A stretch of 64,000 nt of DNA from Granulicatella elegans (GCF_020735385.1 NZ_CP085953.1:1116001-1180000), one strand, 5' to 3'. Counted from the first letter of the stretch, positions 49,108-59,939 are shown. Translations and numbers: made by a program. Notes: generated by a model from the letters alone, not told the origin.

Positions 49108-49743
49108 ATGGTGAGATTAAATGTAAAACCAACAAGAATGGAATTGTCTAAATTAAAACAGCGATTAACCGTTTCTGTTCGTGGTCATAAATTATTAAAA
49201 GATAAACAAGATGAATTAATGAGACAATTCATTGAGTTGATTCGTAAAAATAATGAATTACGTGATCAAGTTGAAAAACGATTAACAGCAGGAATGAAAA
49301 GTTTTGTTTTAGCAAAAGCAACGTTAGAAGAAGCTTTTATTGAAGAACTAGTGGCAATTCCACCACAAAGTGTCACATTGAATTTACAAGAAAAGAATAT
49401 TATGAGTGTTTCTGTTCCGGAAATGAATTTTACAGTAGTAGAACAAAATCAAGAGAGTGATTTTAAATATGGCTATTTAAACTCAAATAGTGAGATTGAT
49501 CATTCAATTGAAGAAATTTCTGCAGTGTTACCCGATTTATTATCATTAACAGAAATTGAAAAAACTTGTCAGTTATTAGCTGATGAGATTGAAAAAACAC
49601 GTCGAAGAGTAAATGCTTTAGAATATCGTATGATTCCTCAATTAGAAGAGACGATTTACTACATTGAAATGAAGTTAGAAGAACAAGAACGTGCAAGTAT
49701 CACTCGTATTATGAAAGTAAAAGATATGGGTCAAAAATCATAA
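49108..49743 (+). CDS. ntpD: V-type ATPase subunit D
   Basis: The 211-aa central rotor shaft subunit is a long antiparallel coiled coil: N-terminal [30 protein letters not shown] and C-terminal [23 protein letters not shown]. It is the last gene of the operon; the ntpH and ntpJ genes of E. hirae do not follow, and a terminator does. Confidence 0.96.
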   Translation: MVRLNVKPTRMELSKLKQRLTVSVRGHKLLKDKQDELMRQFIELIRKNNELRDQVEKRLTAGMKSFVLAKATLEEAFIEELVAIPPQSVTLNLQEKNIMSVSVPEMNFTVVEQNQESDFKYGYLNSNSEIDHSIEEISAVLPDLLSLTEIEKTCQLLADEIEKTRRRVNALEYRMIPQLEETIYYIEMKLEEQERASITRIMKVKDMGQKS

Positions 49744-49756
49744 TGAATAAATAAGA

Positions 49757-49790
49757 AAACGAGCATCTTGAAACGGAGATGCTCGTTTTT
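49757..49790 (+). terminator. V-ATPase operon terminator
   Basis: AAACGAGCATCT and AGATGCTCGTTT form a 12-bp stem with an 8-nt loop, followed by T-residues. Confidence 0.9.
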
Positions 49791-49893
49791 GTTATTATCG
49801 GACTATATTTCCGGCTTGTTTAAGAGAAAACGCAGATAATAATGAGGAAAAGATTATAATTTGTTGAGGAAGGGATATTTTTTCTGCTTTGGC

Positions 49894-49923
49894 TTGTTGT
49901 TAGACTAAAGTTTATGATAAGAT
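49894..49923 (+). promoter_or_regulatory. gmk promoter
   Basis: TTGTTG (49894-49899), 18 bp, TAAGAT (49918-49923) with a TG extension, about 40 bp before gmk. Confidence 0.5.
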
Positions 49924-49962
49924 AGTAGAAAGCTTTAAAAAGAATGGAGTTTAGAGACGATT

Positions 49963-50586
49963 ATGACAAAAAGAGGATTGTTAATCGTTTTATCTGGCCC
50001 ATCAGGCGTAGGGAAAGGAACAGTTAGGGCTGCAATTTTTTCAAAAGGGGAACAAAAATTTGTTTACTCAATTTCAGCTACAACTCGCCTACCACGTACA
50101 GGTGAAACAGATGGAGTCGATTATTTCTTCAAGACAAGAGAAGAATTTGAACAAATGATTCAAAATAAACAATTATTGGAATATGCTGAATATGTTGGGA
50201 ATTATTATGGCACTCCACTAGAATATGTAGAAAATACATTAGCGCAAGGAAAAGATGTATTTTTAGAAATTGATGTACAAGGCGCGATTCAAGTTCGTGA
50301 ATTAATGCCAGATGGAGTATTTATTTTCTTAACACCGCCTGATTTAAATGAATTAGAATCTCGTATTGTTAATAGAGGAACAGATTCTGATGAAGTAATT
50401 GCGAAACGTATGAAAACAGCTCGTGAAGAATTAGAGTTGATGAAGTACTATGATTACTCTGTTGTGAACGATACAGTGAACAATGCTGTTCAAAAAATCG
50501 AAGCAATTATTCAAACAGAGCACTTGCGAATCGTTAGAAATTTAGATACTATAGAAGAGTTAGAAGAAATATTGGATGAAGAGTAG
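49963..50586 (+). CDS. gmk: Guanylate kinase
   Basis: Phosphorylates GMP to GDP. 207 aa with P-loop [10 protein letters not shown], the GMP-binding [21 protein letters not shown] and [13 protein letters not shown], and [12 protein letters not shown]. Paired with rpoZ 16 bp downstream, a widespread Firmicutes arrangement. In Firmicutes this enzyme is a (p)ppGpp target. Confidence 0.97.
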   Translation: MTKRGLLIVLSGPSGVGKGTVRAAIFSKGEQKFVYSISATTRLPRTGETDGVDYFFKTREEFEQMIQNKQLLEYAEYVGNYYGTPLEYVENTLAQGKDVFLEIDVQGAIQVRELMPDGVFIFLTPPDLNELESRIVNRGTDSDEVIAKRMKTAREELELMKYYDYSVVNDTVNNAVQKIEAIIQTEHLRIVRNLDTIEELEEILDEE

Positions 50587-50602
50587 AAAGAGGTAATCTA
50601 TT

Positions 50603-50818
50603 ATGATGTTATATCCTTCAATTGATAAATTATTAAATAAAATTGATTCAAAATATTCTTTAGTAATTTTATCAAGTAAAAGAGCTCATGAATTACACCA
50701 TCATGAACCACAAAAATTAGAAGACTATCAATCAGATAAAAATGTTGGCCGTGCGTTAGAAGAAGTTATCGCAGGTGAATTAGGAATTCGCGAAGATAGT
50801 ATTCCTGAAGAAGTTTAA
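50603..50818 (+). CDS. rpoZ: DNA-directed RNA polymerase omega subunit
   Basis: The 71-aa omega subunit helps assemble and stabilise RNA polymerase: MLYPSIDKLLNKIDSKYSLVILSSKRAHEL, then GRALEEVIAGEL. It starts at one of two adjacent ATGs (50603 or 50606) behind AAAGAGGT. Confidence 0.95.
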   Translation: MMLYPSIDKLLNKIDSKYSLVILSSKRAHELHHHEPQKLEDYQSDKNVGRALEEVIAGELGIREDSIPEEV

Positions 50819-50829
50819 TGATGAAGAAG

Positions 50830-50866
50830 CCTTGAAGTGGAGAAATCACTTCAAGGTTTTTATTTT
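50830..50866 (+). terminator. gmk-rpoZ terminator
   Basis: CCTTGAAGTG-GAGAAAT-CACTTCAAGG followed by a T-rich run. Confidence 0.88.
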
Positions 50867-50977
50867 TTAAAATATGATTTAAGAGTGAATAAATCGTTTT
50901 CTATTTTTTGAAAAAGATGATACACTATTCTTATGATGTAAATTGGGGTAAGTATACCTCTAAAGCGAGGTGAAATC

Positions 50978-53377
50978 ATGTTTGCACAAGTAATAGTAGA
51001 TGTTCCAGTAAATCAAGTGAATCATACTTTTGATTATATCATTCCTGAAATTTTCGATGGAGAAATTGAAGTGGGAATGAGAGTAGTTGTTCCGTTTGGT
51101 TCAAGAAATGTGCAAGGCTTTGTTGTTTCCATTTCTCCTACAACAGAGTTTGAAGGTGAATTTAAAGAAATTGAACGATTGATGGATCTTGAACCTGTTC
51201 TCTCAAAAGAAATGATTGAATTAGGAGCATATATGTCCAATCATTTATTCGCATTTTTAATTCACTGTTATCAAACAATGTTGCCAGCGATGTTAAAAAC
51301 AACAACGAGAAAATTTTTTATATTAGAAAATCCCCAAGAACACGAAGAGATTTATCAAGAAATTTTTAAGGGACAAACCGAAATAGAAGTAACTGATGAA
51401 ATGCCAAAGGAAATACTAGCGAAGTTACTACGTTTAAAACTTAAAGGAATTATCCAAGCTAAAACATTAGTAGAAGATCGTAAACAAATTAAAACCGAAG
51501 ATTGGATTGTGTTATCGTATTTACCCGAAGAATATTTGGAAATGATGAAACAAGTTCCAAAAAATGCGACAAAACAAATAAGATTTCTGGAAGGGTTATC
51601 TAGTTTAGAGAATACAGAAATTTCAAAAGCTGAATTTATGACTCGCTTTAATGTTATTTCACCAGATGTGAAAACAGCTCTTGATAAAGGGTGGATTATG
51701 CTTGAAAAAAGAGTAGTAGACAGAGATCCCTATGCGGGAAGAACAATTGTCCACTCGAAACCATTTGAACTAAATGACGAGCAAAAACAAGTCTTCGAAC
51801 AAGTGTTAGAAGAAAAGGATGATACTTCTCATGTTTATTTATTGCAAGGTGTGACAGGATCAGGAAAAACGGAAGTATATCTTCAATGGATTGGAGAAGC
51901 TATTCAAAAAGGAAAAAGCGCTATGATGCTTGTTCCAGAAATTTCATTAACTCCTCAAATGGTTCAGCGATTCAAAGAACGATTTGGAAATCGAGTAGCT
52001 GTTTTACATAGTGGTTTGAATCCTGGAGAAAAACATGATGAATGGCAAAAAATAAAAGAAGGTCGTGCAGATATTGTTGTTGGAGCAAGATCTTCGGTAT
52101 TTGCACCGTTAGAAAATATTGGCATTATTGTTTTAGATGAAGAACATGAGAGCACTTATAAGCAGGATGATACTCCACGTTATCATGCGAGAGATATTGC
52201 GATTTGGAGAGGAAAATATCATGGTTGTCCTGTCGTACTTGGAAGTGCAACTCCAAGTTTAGAATCGCGAGCAAGAGCGGAAAAAGGAGTTTATCGTTTA
52301 TTACGCTTAACAAAGCGTGCTAAACATCAACCGTTGCCTCAAGTTCATGTACTAGATATGAAACAAGAATTTTTGGCACAAAAAGGAAGTTTCTCTAAAC
52401 GTCTATTACAAGTTTTAGAAGACCGTTTAGAAAAAGGAGAGCAAAGTGTGTTGCTCTTAAATCGAAGAGGATATTCATCCTTTATTATGTGTCGAGATTG
52501 TGGTTATGTATTAGAATGTCCAAATTGTGATATTTCCTTGACGCTTCATATGGATACAAAAGTGATGAAATGCCATTACTGTGGTCATGAAGAAGGTATT
52601 CCAAATCATTGTCCGAAATGTCATAGCCGACAAATTCGTTATTTCGGAACGGGAACTCAAAAGCTTCAAGAAGAATTAGAGCAATTGTTGCCAACTGCAA
52701 GAGTTATTCGAATGGATGTCGATACAACTCGTAAAAAGGGACAACATGAAGCGTTGTTAAAACAATTTGAAGAACAAAAAGCGGATATTTTAATTGGAAC
52801 ACAAATGATTGCCAAAGGCTTAGATTTTCCAAATGTCACTTTAGTAGGAGTAGTTAATGCAGATACAGCTTTAAATATTCCCGATTTTAGAGCAGCAGAA
52901 AAAACTTTCCAATTATTAACGCAAGTAGCAGGAAGAGCTGGTAGAGGAGATAAGGCTGGAGAAGTAATTATTCAAACGTATAATCCAGATCATTATGCGA
53001 TTCAATTAGCCCAACATCATTATTACGAGGCCTTCTTTGCTCAAGAGATGAAAATGAGACACCTGGCTCATTATCCGCCGTATTATTTTACAGTGATGAT
53101 TACAGTTTCTAGTGAACAAGAATATGTTGCACAAAAACAGGCATATGACATTAAAAAGGTATTGGAAGGTAAACTATCTTCTCAATCTGTCTTATTAGGC
53201 CCAAGTGCGAAATCAATTGCTAGAATGAATAATCGTTATTATTATCAATTAATTATTAAATATAAAAAAGATCCAGTATTAGATATTTTATTACATGAGG
53301 TCTTAGTCAATACTCAACCAACTCCACTGTCAAAAGTAGCAGTATCTATTGATGTAGAACCTCAATATTTTTTATAA
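50978..53377 (+). CDS. priA: Primosomal protein N' (PriA helicase)
   Basis: PriA restarts stalled replication forks. The 799-aa protein has an N-terminal DNA-binding domain (FAQVIVDVPVNQVNHTFDY), helicase motifs GVTGSGKTEVY and DEEH, a zinc-binding insertion with eight cysteines (CRDCGYVLECPNCD and CHYCGHEEGIPNHCPKC), and GTQMIAKGLDFPNVTLVGV. It starts a new unit after the rpoZ terminator; fmt follows after 17 bp. Confidence 0.97.
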   Translation: MFAQVIVDVPVNQVNHTFDYIIPEIFDGEIEVGMRVVVPFGSRNVQGFVVSISPTTEFEGEFKEIERLMDLEPVLSKEMIELGAYMSNHLFAFLIHCYQTMLPAMLKTTTRKFFILENPQEHEEIYQEIFKGQTEIEVTDEMPKEILAKLLRLKLKGIIQAKTLVEDRKQIKTEDWIVLSYLPEEYLEMMKQVPKNATKQIRFLEGLSSLENTEISKAEFMTRFNVISPDVKTALDKGWIMLEKRVVDRDPYAGRTIVHSKPFELNDEQKQVFEQVLEEKDDTSHVYLLQGVTGSGKTEVYLQWIGEAIQKGKSAMMLVPEISLTPQMVQRFKERFGNRVAVLHSGLNPGEKHDEWQKIKEGRADIVVGARSSVFAPLENIGIIVLDEEHESTYKQDDTPRYHARDIAIWRGKYHGCPVVLGSATPSLESRARAEKGVYRLLRLTKRAKHQPLPQVHVLDMKQEFLAQKGSFSKRLLQVLEDRLEKGEQSVLLLNRRGYSSFIMCRDCGYVLECPNCDISLTLHMDTKVMKCHYCGHEEGIPNHCPKCHSRQIRYFGTGTQKLQEELEQLLPTARVIRMDVDTTRKKGQHEALLKQFEEQKADILIGTQMIAKGLDFPNVTLVGVVNADTALNIPDFRAAEKTFQLLTQVAGRAGRGDKAGEVIIQTYNPDHYAIQLAQHHYYEAFFAQEMKMRHLAHYPPYYFTVMITVSSEQEYVAQKQAYDIKKVLEGKLSSQSVLLGPSAKSIARMNNRYYYQLIIKYKKDPVLDILLHEVLVNTQPTPLSKVAVSIDVEPQYFL

Positions 53378-53394
53378 AGATAGGAAGTGGAATT

Positions 53395-54351
53395 TTGAAA
53401 AAAATTATTTTTATGGGGACACCCGAATTTTCAACAAAAGTATTACATGCTTTAGTCAATTCAGAAGAATATGAAGTGATTGCGGTTGTGACTCAACCGG
53501 ATAGACCAGTTGGGCGTAAAAAAGTGATTACTCCATCACCCGTGAAAAAATATGCATTAGAGCAAAATATTGCTGTTTATCAACCAGAAAAATTAACAGG
53601 TTCAGAAGAATTAGAGCAATTAATGACATTAGATGCTGATTTAATTGTAACAGCTGCTTATGGTCAGTTTTTACCGAAGAAATTTTTAGAATTTCCAAAA
53701 CAAGGTGCTGTCAATGTTCATGCATCCTTATTACCAAAATATCGCGGGGGTGCACCGATTCATTACGCGATTATGAATGGAGATTCTCATACAGGTGTAA
53801 CTATTATGCGAATGGTTAGCAAAATGGACGCGGGAAATATTTTGTCACAACGTTCTATTCCAATTGAACAAGAAGATGATGTAGCTTCTATGTTTGAAAA
53901 ATTAAGTGTGGTAGGTGCGGAATTATTATTAGACACATTGCCGCAAATTTTTGATGGGACAATTACAGAAATTGTACAAGATGAAGCGTTCGTAACGTAT
54001 TCTCCGAATATTACACGAGAACAAGAACAAATCGATTGGACAAAAGAAGCGAGAATGGTGGATTGCTTTATCCGTGGCTTACGTCCTTGGCCAACTTCAT
54101 TTACTATATTAAATGGAGAAAGAGTGAAAATCTGGCAAGTGAAAGTAGTAGAACAAACAACTGCTGAACAACCAGGAACTTTATTTAAAGAAAATCATCA
54201 ATTGTATGTAGCGTGTGGTAATCAAACCGTATTAGAAATTATTGAATTACAACCTGCGGGTAAAGCTAAAATGAGTTCAGAGTCCTTTATGAATGGTTTT
54301 GCTTCTGTCATTGAAGAGAAAGCTTGCTTTGAAGGAGTAAATCATGGATAA
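53395..54351 (+). CDS. fmt: Methionyl-tRNA formyltransferase
   Basis: Formylates initiator Met-tRNA using 10-formyl-THF. 318 aa with the catalytic region NVHASLLPKYRGGAPIHYAIMNGDSHTGVTIM and a C-terminal tRNA-binding domain. TTG start behind AGGAAGTGG. The def gene often found with fmt is absent here. It overlaps rsmB by 8 bp. Confidence 0.96.
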   Translation: MKKIIFMGTPEFSTKVLHALVNSEEYEVIAVVTQPDRPVGRKKVITPSPVKKYALEQNIAVYQPEKLTGSEELEQLMTLDADLIVTAAYGQFLPKKFLEFPKQGAVNVHASLLPKYRGGAPIHYAIMNGDSHTGVTIMRMVSKMDAGNILSQRSIPIEQEDDVASMFEKLSVVGAELLLDTLPQIFDGTITEIVQDEAFVTYSPNITREQEQIDWTKEARMVDCFIRGLRPWPTSFTILNGERVKIWQVKVVEQTTAEQPGTLFKENHQLYVACGNQTVLEIIELQPAGKAKMSSESFMNGFASVIEEKACFEGVNHG

Positions 54352-55669
54352 AGTCAGAAATGCAGTTGTAGACTTATTAGTTCAAGTGGAACAGGATCAA
54401 TCCTATTCAACGATTAGTTTGAAAAAAGTGATTGAGCAGCAAAAATGGTCTGCAAAAGATAAAGGTCTGTTAACTGAATTGTTTTATGGAACGATTCAAC
54501 GAAAAATAACAATTGATTTTTATTTAGCGCCTTATATTCAAAAAGCAAAGAAAATTCAACCATGGGTGAAACAGTTGCTAAGAATTTCGATTTATCAAAT
54601 GGTGTTTTTAGATAAAATTCCTGATCATGCAGCGATTTTTGAAGCAGTACAAATTGCGAAAAAACGTGGTCATCAAGGGATTGCAAAATTTGTCAATGGC
54701 GTACTGAGAAATTTCCAAAGAAATGATTTAAGAAGTTTGGAGGAAATAAAAGATGCAGATGAAAGAATGAGTGTACAGTATAGTATTTCAAAATGGATGT
54801 ATCAATTATTTAAAGACCAGTATGGAGTAGAAAAAGCACAACAAATTTCTGAGTCTATTTTAACAGCGCCAAGTGTCAGTGTTCGTATTCAACCAAATCA
54901 TTTATCGCAGGAACAAGTAAAACAACTGTTAGAAAAAGAAGGAGTTCAGACTAGAGAGAGTCAGTTATCTAACAGATGTCTTATTGTGGAAGAGGGAAAT
55001 GTTTTCCAATCGAAAGCTTTTGAACAAGGACTTATAACGATTCAAGATGAGGCTTCTTCTTTAGTAGCACAAGTTGCTAATTTACAACCAATCAATAAAG
55101 TACTCGATACATGTGCTGCCCCCGGAGGAAAGACAACGCATATTGCAAGCTATTTAGATTCATTAAAAGGTGGACATGTCGATGCATTAGATTTATATGA
55201 ACATAAACTAAAGAAAATACAAGAAAACGCTAAAAGACTACAAGTGGAAGATTGTATTTCGATGAGGGTACTAGATGCTCGTACTGTTCATGAAGTTTAT
55301 CCAATGGAAAGCTTTGATGCGGTATTTGTGGATGCACCTTGTTCAGGTTTAGGATTAGTTCGTCGTAAACCGGATATTAAATATACAAAAGAATTAAAAG
55401 ATTTAAAGAGTTTGGGAAAAATTCAACTTGATATTTTGATATCTGCTTCAAAAATGGTAAAATCAAAGGGAAGTCTAGTGTATTCTACTTGTACGATAAA
55501 TAAGTCAGAAAACAGAGAGTTAGTCAATCAATTTTTAAAAGCGAATCCAGAATTTGAAATCGAACCGATTGGGCAGTGGATTCATAAAGATACAGAAGAT
55601 ATTACAATATTACCAAATGACTATAATAGTGATGGCTTTTATATTTGTAAATTAATTAAAAAATCTTAA
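54344..55669 (+). CDS. rsmB: 16S rRNA m5C967 methyltransferase RsmB
   Basis: The 441-aa protein has an N-terminal NusB-like domain (residues about 1-140) and a SAM-dependent methyltransferase domain with CAAPGGKTTH, the catalytic cysteine in VDAPCSGLG and the release cysteine in YSTCTINKSEN. It lies between fmt and stp in the usual order. Confidence 0.95.
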   Translation: MDKVRNAVVDLLVQVEQDQSYSTISLKKVIEQQKWSAKDKGLLTELFYGTIQRKITIDFYLAPYIQKAKKIQPWVKQLLRISIYQMVFLDKIPDHAAIFEAVQIAKKRGHQGIAKFVNGVLRNFQRNDLRSLEEIKDADERMSVQYSISKWMYQLFKDQYGVEKAQQISESILTAPSVSVRIQPNHLSQEQVKQLLEKEGVQTRESQLSNRCLIVEEGNVFQSKAFEQGLITIQDEASSLVAQVANLQPINKVLDTCAAPGGKTTHIASYLDSLKGGHVDALDLYEHKLKKIQENAKRLQVEDCISMRVLDARTVHEVYPMESFDAVFVDAPCSGLGLVRRKPDIKYTKELKDLKSLGKIQLDILISASKMVKSKGSLVYSTCTINKSENRELVNQFLKANPEFEIEPIGQWIHKDTEDITILPNDYNSDGFYICKLIKKS

Positions 55670-55687
55670 TTATTGAGGAGGGATTGA

Positions 55688-56434
55688 ATGAAATTTGCGA
55701 TAAAAAGTGATGTTGGTCAACGAAGAAAAGTAAACGAAGATGCTGCAGGATACTTTGAAAGCAAAAATAATATCCCGATTATGATGGTATGTGATGGTAT
55801 TGGTGGTCATAATGCTGGTGAAGTTGCAAGTTCAATGGCTCTTATGTCAATTGGTCAAGCTTGGGAAAAAATGGAATTAGATGATATTGAAGAAGTTTAT
55901 CAATGGTTGATTCAAAAAATTGAAGAAGTAAATAAGGATATTTTTTCACGTTCCACACAATATGAAGATTTGTATGGGATGGGCACTACCTTAGTTGCAG
56001 CCATTGTAATTGGAAATCAATTAATGATTGCCAATGTTGGAGATAGTCGAGCTTATGTATTGAGAAATTTCCAATTAAAACAATTGACAGAAGATCAAAG
56101 TTTAGTCAATGCGTTGTTGAAATCTGGTGAAATTACTCCGGAAGAAGCAGAAAATCACCCTAATAAAAATATTGTTACTCAATCACTGGGGGTAACATCT
56201 TCAGTAGAAATTGATTTTGTAAGAATGACTGTCAAAGACGAGGACACATTATTATTATGTAGTGATGGTTTGAGTGATATGTTATCTCTAGAAGAGATTC
56301 GAAATGTAATGAATCATTATTCAGATGTCGAACAACAAGTAGAAAAAGCTGTACAAGAAGCTAATGATGCAGGCGGTCATGATAATATTACGGTTGCAAT
56401 TGCAAGAATTCAATTACAAGAGGAGGTAGCCTAA
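55688..56434 (+). CDS. stp: PP2C-type serine/threonine phosphatase Stp/PrpC
   Basis: A 248-aa Mn2+/Mg2+-dependent PP2C phosphatase reversing the partner kinase: VCDGIGGHNAGEVAS, GMGTTLVAA, ANVGDSRAYV, LLCSDGLSDML and GGHDNITVA carry the metal-binding aspartates. It starts behind GAGGAGGG, and its stop overlaps the kinase start (TAATG). Confidence 0.96.
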   Translation: MKFAIKSDVGQRRKVNEDAAGYFESKNNIPIMMVCDGIGGHNAGEVASSMALMSIGQAWEKMELDDIEEVYQWLIQKIEEVNKDIFSRSTQYEDLYGMGTTLVAAIVIGNQLMIANVGDSRAYVLRNFQLKQLTEDQSLVNALLKSGEITPEEAENHPNKNIVTQSLGVTSSVEIDFVRMTVKDEDTLLLCSDGLSDMLSLEEIRNVMNHYSDVEQQVEKAVQEANDAGGHDNITVAIARIQLQEEVA

Positions 56435-58344
56435 TGTTAGAAGCTGGAAAAACATTAAATGGACGTTATAAAATTCAAACTTTAATTGGAACCGGTGGAA
56501 TGGCTGCGGTTTACCTTGCAAAAGATTTAATATTAGATAGATTAGTAGCAATTAAAGTGTTACGATTGGATTTTAGACAAAATAATGATGCAATGAGAAG
56601 GTTTAGACGTGAAGCTTTATCAGCAACACAATTAACTCACCCGAATATTGTTGGAGTGTATGATGTAGGACAGTCACAAGAAATGAATTATATTGTGATG
56701 GAATATGTTGAAGGAACAGATTTAAAAGACTACATTAGACAAAGCGGAGCTCTACATCCAATTGAAGCTGTTCGGATTATGATGCAAATTGTTTCAGCAA
56801 TTGCTGCGGCTCATCAAAATCGTATTATTCATCGCGATATAAAACCACAAAATATTTTAATCGATCGAGAAGGAAATGTTAAAATCACAGATTTTGGGAT
56901 TGCCGTCGCATTATCTGATACTTCTTTAACTCAAACGAATACATTGCTAGGGTCTGTTCATTACTTATCACCTGAACAAGCAAGAGGTGGAATGGCGACG
57001 ATTCAAACGGACATCTATGCTTTAGGAATTGTGTTATATGAATTATTAACAGGTAGAGTTCCTTTTGATGGTGAATCAGCAGTCTCTATTGCCTTAAAAC
57101 ATTTCCAAGAGCCATTACCACCAGTTGTAAATCCAACGGCGATGGTTCCGCAAAGTTTAGAAAATATAGTGTTAAAAGCAACTGCAAAAGATCCAATGAA
57201 TCGTTATAGAAGTTGCTATGAAATGTTCCAAGATTTAAAAACTTGTTTAGACTCTACAAGATTATATGAGAAGAAATTTGTCCCAACGAGTTTTTCAGGA
57301 GAAACAAAAGTACTATCTCCAATCACAACACAAAAAATTAAACCAATTCAATCAAGTAGAGAAATTCCAGTTGTAGAAATGGATGAAGAAAAGCCAGTTA
57401 AGAAAAAAAGGAAATGGCCTTGGTTATTATTACTTATGATATCCGTTATTGGAATTATGACTTTTGTATTTTTACGTTCAAGCCCAAAAGAAGTTCAAGT
57501 GCCAGATGTAACGAATTTAACAGAAGCTGCTGCTAAAATAAAATTAGCAGATGCTAAGTTAAGTGTAACGGATGTTATTCAAGTACAATCAGACGAGATT
57601 GAGAGTGGAAAGGTTATTGAAACGAATCCAAAGGCCGGCAGTACAGTAAAAGAAAAATCAAAAGTGACGATAAAAGTAAGTTCTGGAAAAGAAGCAGTCA
57701 TTATGAAAGACTATCGGAATAAAACTTATGAAGCTGCAAGAGATGAATTGAAAAAATTAGGATTCACTGTAGAGAAAAAAGAAGAAAATTCTGATAGTGT
57801 CGAAGCAGGAAAAGTAATTTCGCAAAGTATTGCTCCAAATCAAAAAGTTGAAGGGAAAGATACAGTCATCACTTTAGTGGTAAGTAAAGGTGAAACTTCA
57901 ATTAAAATGGCAAACTTAAAAGGTTATACAAGAGAAGGAGCCATTGAATACGCAAATACGAATAATTTAAACTTAACGATTACTGAAGAAGAAAATGATG
58001 CGACAGTAGATACTGTTATTAGTCAATCAATTCGCGAGGGTTCTAATATTAAAAAAGGAACCCCTTTAACGATTGTTTTATCAAAAGGGAAAAAAGCACA
58101 TACAGTTACAAAACAAATTATGATTCCTTATCAAAAATCAGCAAACAACTCGAATGGAAAAGTTAATAAAATTTCTATCTACATTGAAGATTCTGTAAAC
58201 CAAATTCAAAATGTATATAAAACTTTAGAAATTACTGAAGATACAAGTGTGAATATAACATTTAATTTAAACAATACCCAATCAACTGGTAAATATAAAA
58301 TTGTAAGTGATGGTAAGGAAATTGCTTCTGGAACTGTTCAATAG
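56434..58344 (+). CDS. stk: PASTA-domain serine/threonine kinase (Stk/PrkC/PknB)
   Basis: A 636-aa membrane kinase sensing cell-wall fragments or lipid II. The kinase domain (about 1-275) has GTGGMAAVYLA, VAIKVL, HRDIKPQN, DFGIA and SPEQARGG. A single membrane helix follows a basic stretch at about 330-350. Outside are three PASTA repeats (about 355-560, starting at VPDVTNLTEAAAKI) and a C-terminal beta-rich domain. rsgA and rpe, which follow it in many Firmicutes, are missing; a terminator, now split by an insertion sequence, comes next. Confidence 0.96.
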   Translation: MLEAGKTLNGRYKIQTLIGTGGMAAVYLAKDLILDRLVAIKVLRLDFRQNNDAMRRFRREALSATQLTHPNIVGVYDVGQSQEMNYIVMEYVEGTDLKDYIRQSGALHPIEAVRIMMQIVSAIAAAHQNRIIHRDIKPQNILIDREGNVKITDFGIAVALSDTSLTQTNTLLGSVHYLSPEQARGGMATIQTDIYALGIVLYELLTGRVPFDGESAVSIALKHFQEPLPPVVNPTAMVPQSLENIVLKATAKDPMNRYRSCYEMFQDLKTCLDSTRLYEKKFVPTSFSGETKVLSPITTQKIKPIQSSREIPVVEMDEEKPVKKKRKWPWLLLLMISVIGIMTFVFLRSSPKEVQVPDVTNLTEAAAKIKLADAKLSVTDVIQVQSDEIESGKVIETNPKAGSTVKEKSKVTIKVSSGKEAVIMKDYRNKTYEAARDELKKLGFTVEKKEENSDSVEAGKVISQSIAPNQKVEGKDTVITLVVSKGETSIKMANLKGYTREGAIEYANTNNLNLTITEEENDATVDTVISQSIREGSNIKKGTPLTIVLSKGKKAHTVTKQIMIPYQKSANNSNGKVNKISIYIEDSVNQIQNVYKTLEITEDTSVNITFNLNNTQSTGKYKIVSDGKEIASGTVQ

Positions 58345-58508
58345 CGTGAAAGACTGTAGCGTAAAAAACTGGCTCATCGACAAATTCTGTTGGTGGATTA
58401 AATTTAACACCAAATTAAGTCTTTCATTTTAAATGAACAAGGTGGAAGAAAAGTAACGATTTAATCGATTTAACAATCAACCACAAACATAACTATGAAC
58501 GAAATCTA

Positions 58509-58635
58509 GTTTTAACTTTATAATGAGCAGGGGCATGTTATCCGCGATTAGCGGTTTGGGGGCTGTGAAATTTGATATTATTTTTCGCTTCCCCCAATTC
58601 AACATGCCCATGGAGGCTCATTGTCAAGTTAAAAC
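58509..58635. repeat. 127-bp nested inverted repeat, copy B
   Basis: Reverse-complement counterpart of 24826-24952 with the same layered pairings (GTTTTAACTT/AAGTTAAAAC, GGGCATGTT/AACATGCCC, CCCCC/GGGGG). The flanking tail differs slightly more between the copies than this block does. Confidence 0.75.
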
Positions 58636-58658
58636 GACTCTATACATACTTTTTTAAC

Positions 58659-59939
58659 TCATAATGACTTTCTATTGACCGGGGTAAAGAAACAACCTTT
58701 AATAATCTTGATTCTTAATTTCATATTCTCAAAATTTCGATATCCATATGCAACACGTTTAATTACTTTAATGAGATTATTCGTTCCTTCAATAGCTCCA
58801 TTGGAATATCCTGTCGTAAAAGCTTGATAAATCCCATTCTTAAAACGTTTAAACACTTCAAACTTCTTCTTAAATTCATAAGGTAATTGTTTTGGAATTT
58901 CCTTTATACATGTCATAAATGCCTCGTAATTTTTCTTTTTATAGGCTTTTCTAAGTTCTTGAATGAAATCATATGCATCTGATAACACTTCGTCAAAACT
59001 CAATAATTTTTCTACCAATTGAGCTTGAGTAAGATAGGTTTTGAAGTGATAATTGTACCTTAATTTTTCTTCATCTAATTCATCACTAGGCTTTAAGAGT
59101 ACTTTCCAGTAACGTTTCAATGTCTTCTGTTGTGTTGATTTCGCTGAGAATTGCTTCATAATCACAATGCGCAGTTGATTAAAATTACGATTCATATGTT
59201 GAATGATATGGAATCGATCTACTACGATAACAGCGTTTGGAAATACAGTTTTAATAAGATTTTGATAAGAAGCATTCATATCCATCACTAAATATCTTAC
59301 TTTTAAACGTTGTTTACGAGAAAACTTCATAAAGAATGAAATCATTTCATGAAGTGTTCTACCAGGCAAAATATCAATTAATTGGCGATTTTCTCCATCT
59401 AAACAAATGAAATTCATTTTCCCTTGTTGCGTTTTAACGCCTCTAAATTCATCTAAACAAAGCACTTTAGGTAAATAATGATACTGCTGCATTGTTTTTA
59501 TTTTAAACTTTTTCATCACTCTTTCAACAGTCTTATCAGAAATTGAAAGGAGTTTAGCGATTGCTTTTCTAGAGAAGTTTTCTTTTAAATACAACATAAT
59601 TTGACACTCTAAATCATAAGAAATATTACTATTTTTTGGAACAAGAGGGCAATCTGCAACCCATGTTTTATGACAATCTTTACAGATGAATCGTTGTACT
59701 TTAAGGTCTAAAATAGTCTTATGTCCAAATAGGTGTGGAATTCTAATTTTATGTTCCATAGGAGAATGTTTCATCACATTTTCGCTAGAACAATATAGAC
59801 AAGAAGTACAAGCACTTGTCCAAGTTCCATTAATTTTATGAACTGTTTCATTGTTTTCTGTCACGATTTCTAACCAATTTTCATCCGTAATAAAATTTTC
59901 TTCTGTTAATCTTAGTAATTTTCGTATACAATAGTCCAT
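58659..59939 (-). CDS. ISL3-family transposase, copy B
   Basis: A 426-aa transposase, intact, same architecture as copy A with two visible substitutions (I for V in DRFHIIQ, N for D in KKKNYEAF). The start at 59939 has AAAGGAGG upstream on the minus strand. Confidence 0.93.
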   Translation of the reverse strand: MDYCIRKLLRLTEENFITDENWLEIVTENNETVHKINGTWTSACTSCLYCSSENVMKHSPMEHKIRIPHLFGHKTILDLKVQRFICKDCHKTWVADCPLVPKNSNISYDLECQIMLYLKENFSRKAIAKLLSISDKTVERVMKKFKIKTMQQYHYLPKVLCLDEFRGVKTQQGKMNFICLDGENRQLIDILPGRTLHEMISFFMKFSRKQRLKVRYLVMDMNASYQNLIKTVFPNAVIVVDRFHIIQHMNRNFNQLRIVIMKQFSAKSTQQKTLKRYWKVLLKPSDELDEEKLRYNYHFKTYLTQAQLVEKLLSFDEVLSDAYDFIQELRKAYKKKNYEAFMTCIKEIPKQLPYEFKKKFEVFKRFKNGIYQAFTTGYSNGAIEGTNNLIKVIKRVAYGYRNFENMKLRIKIIKGCFFTPVNRKSL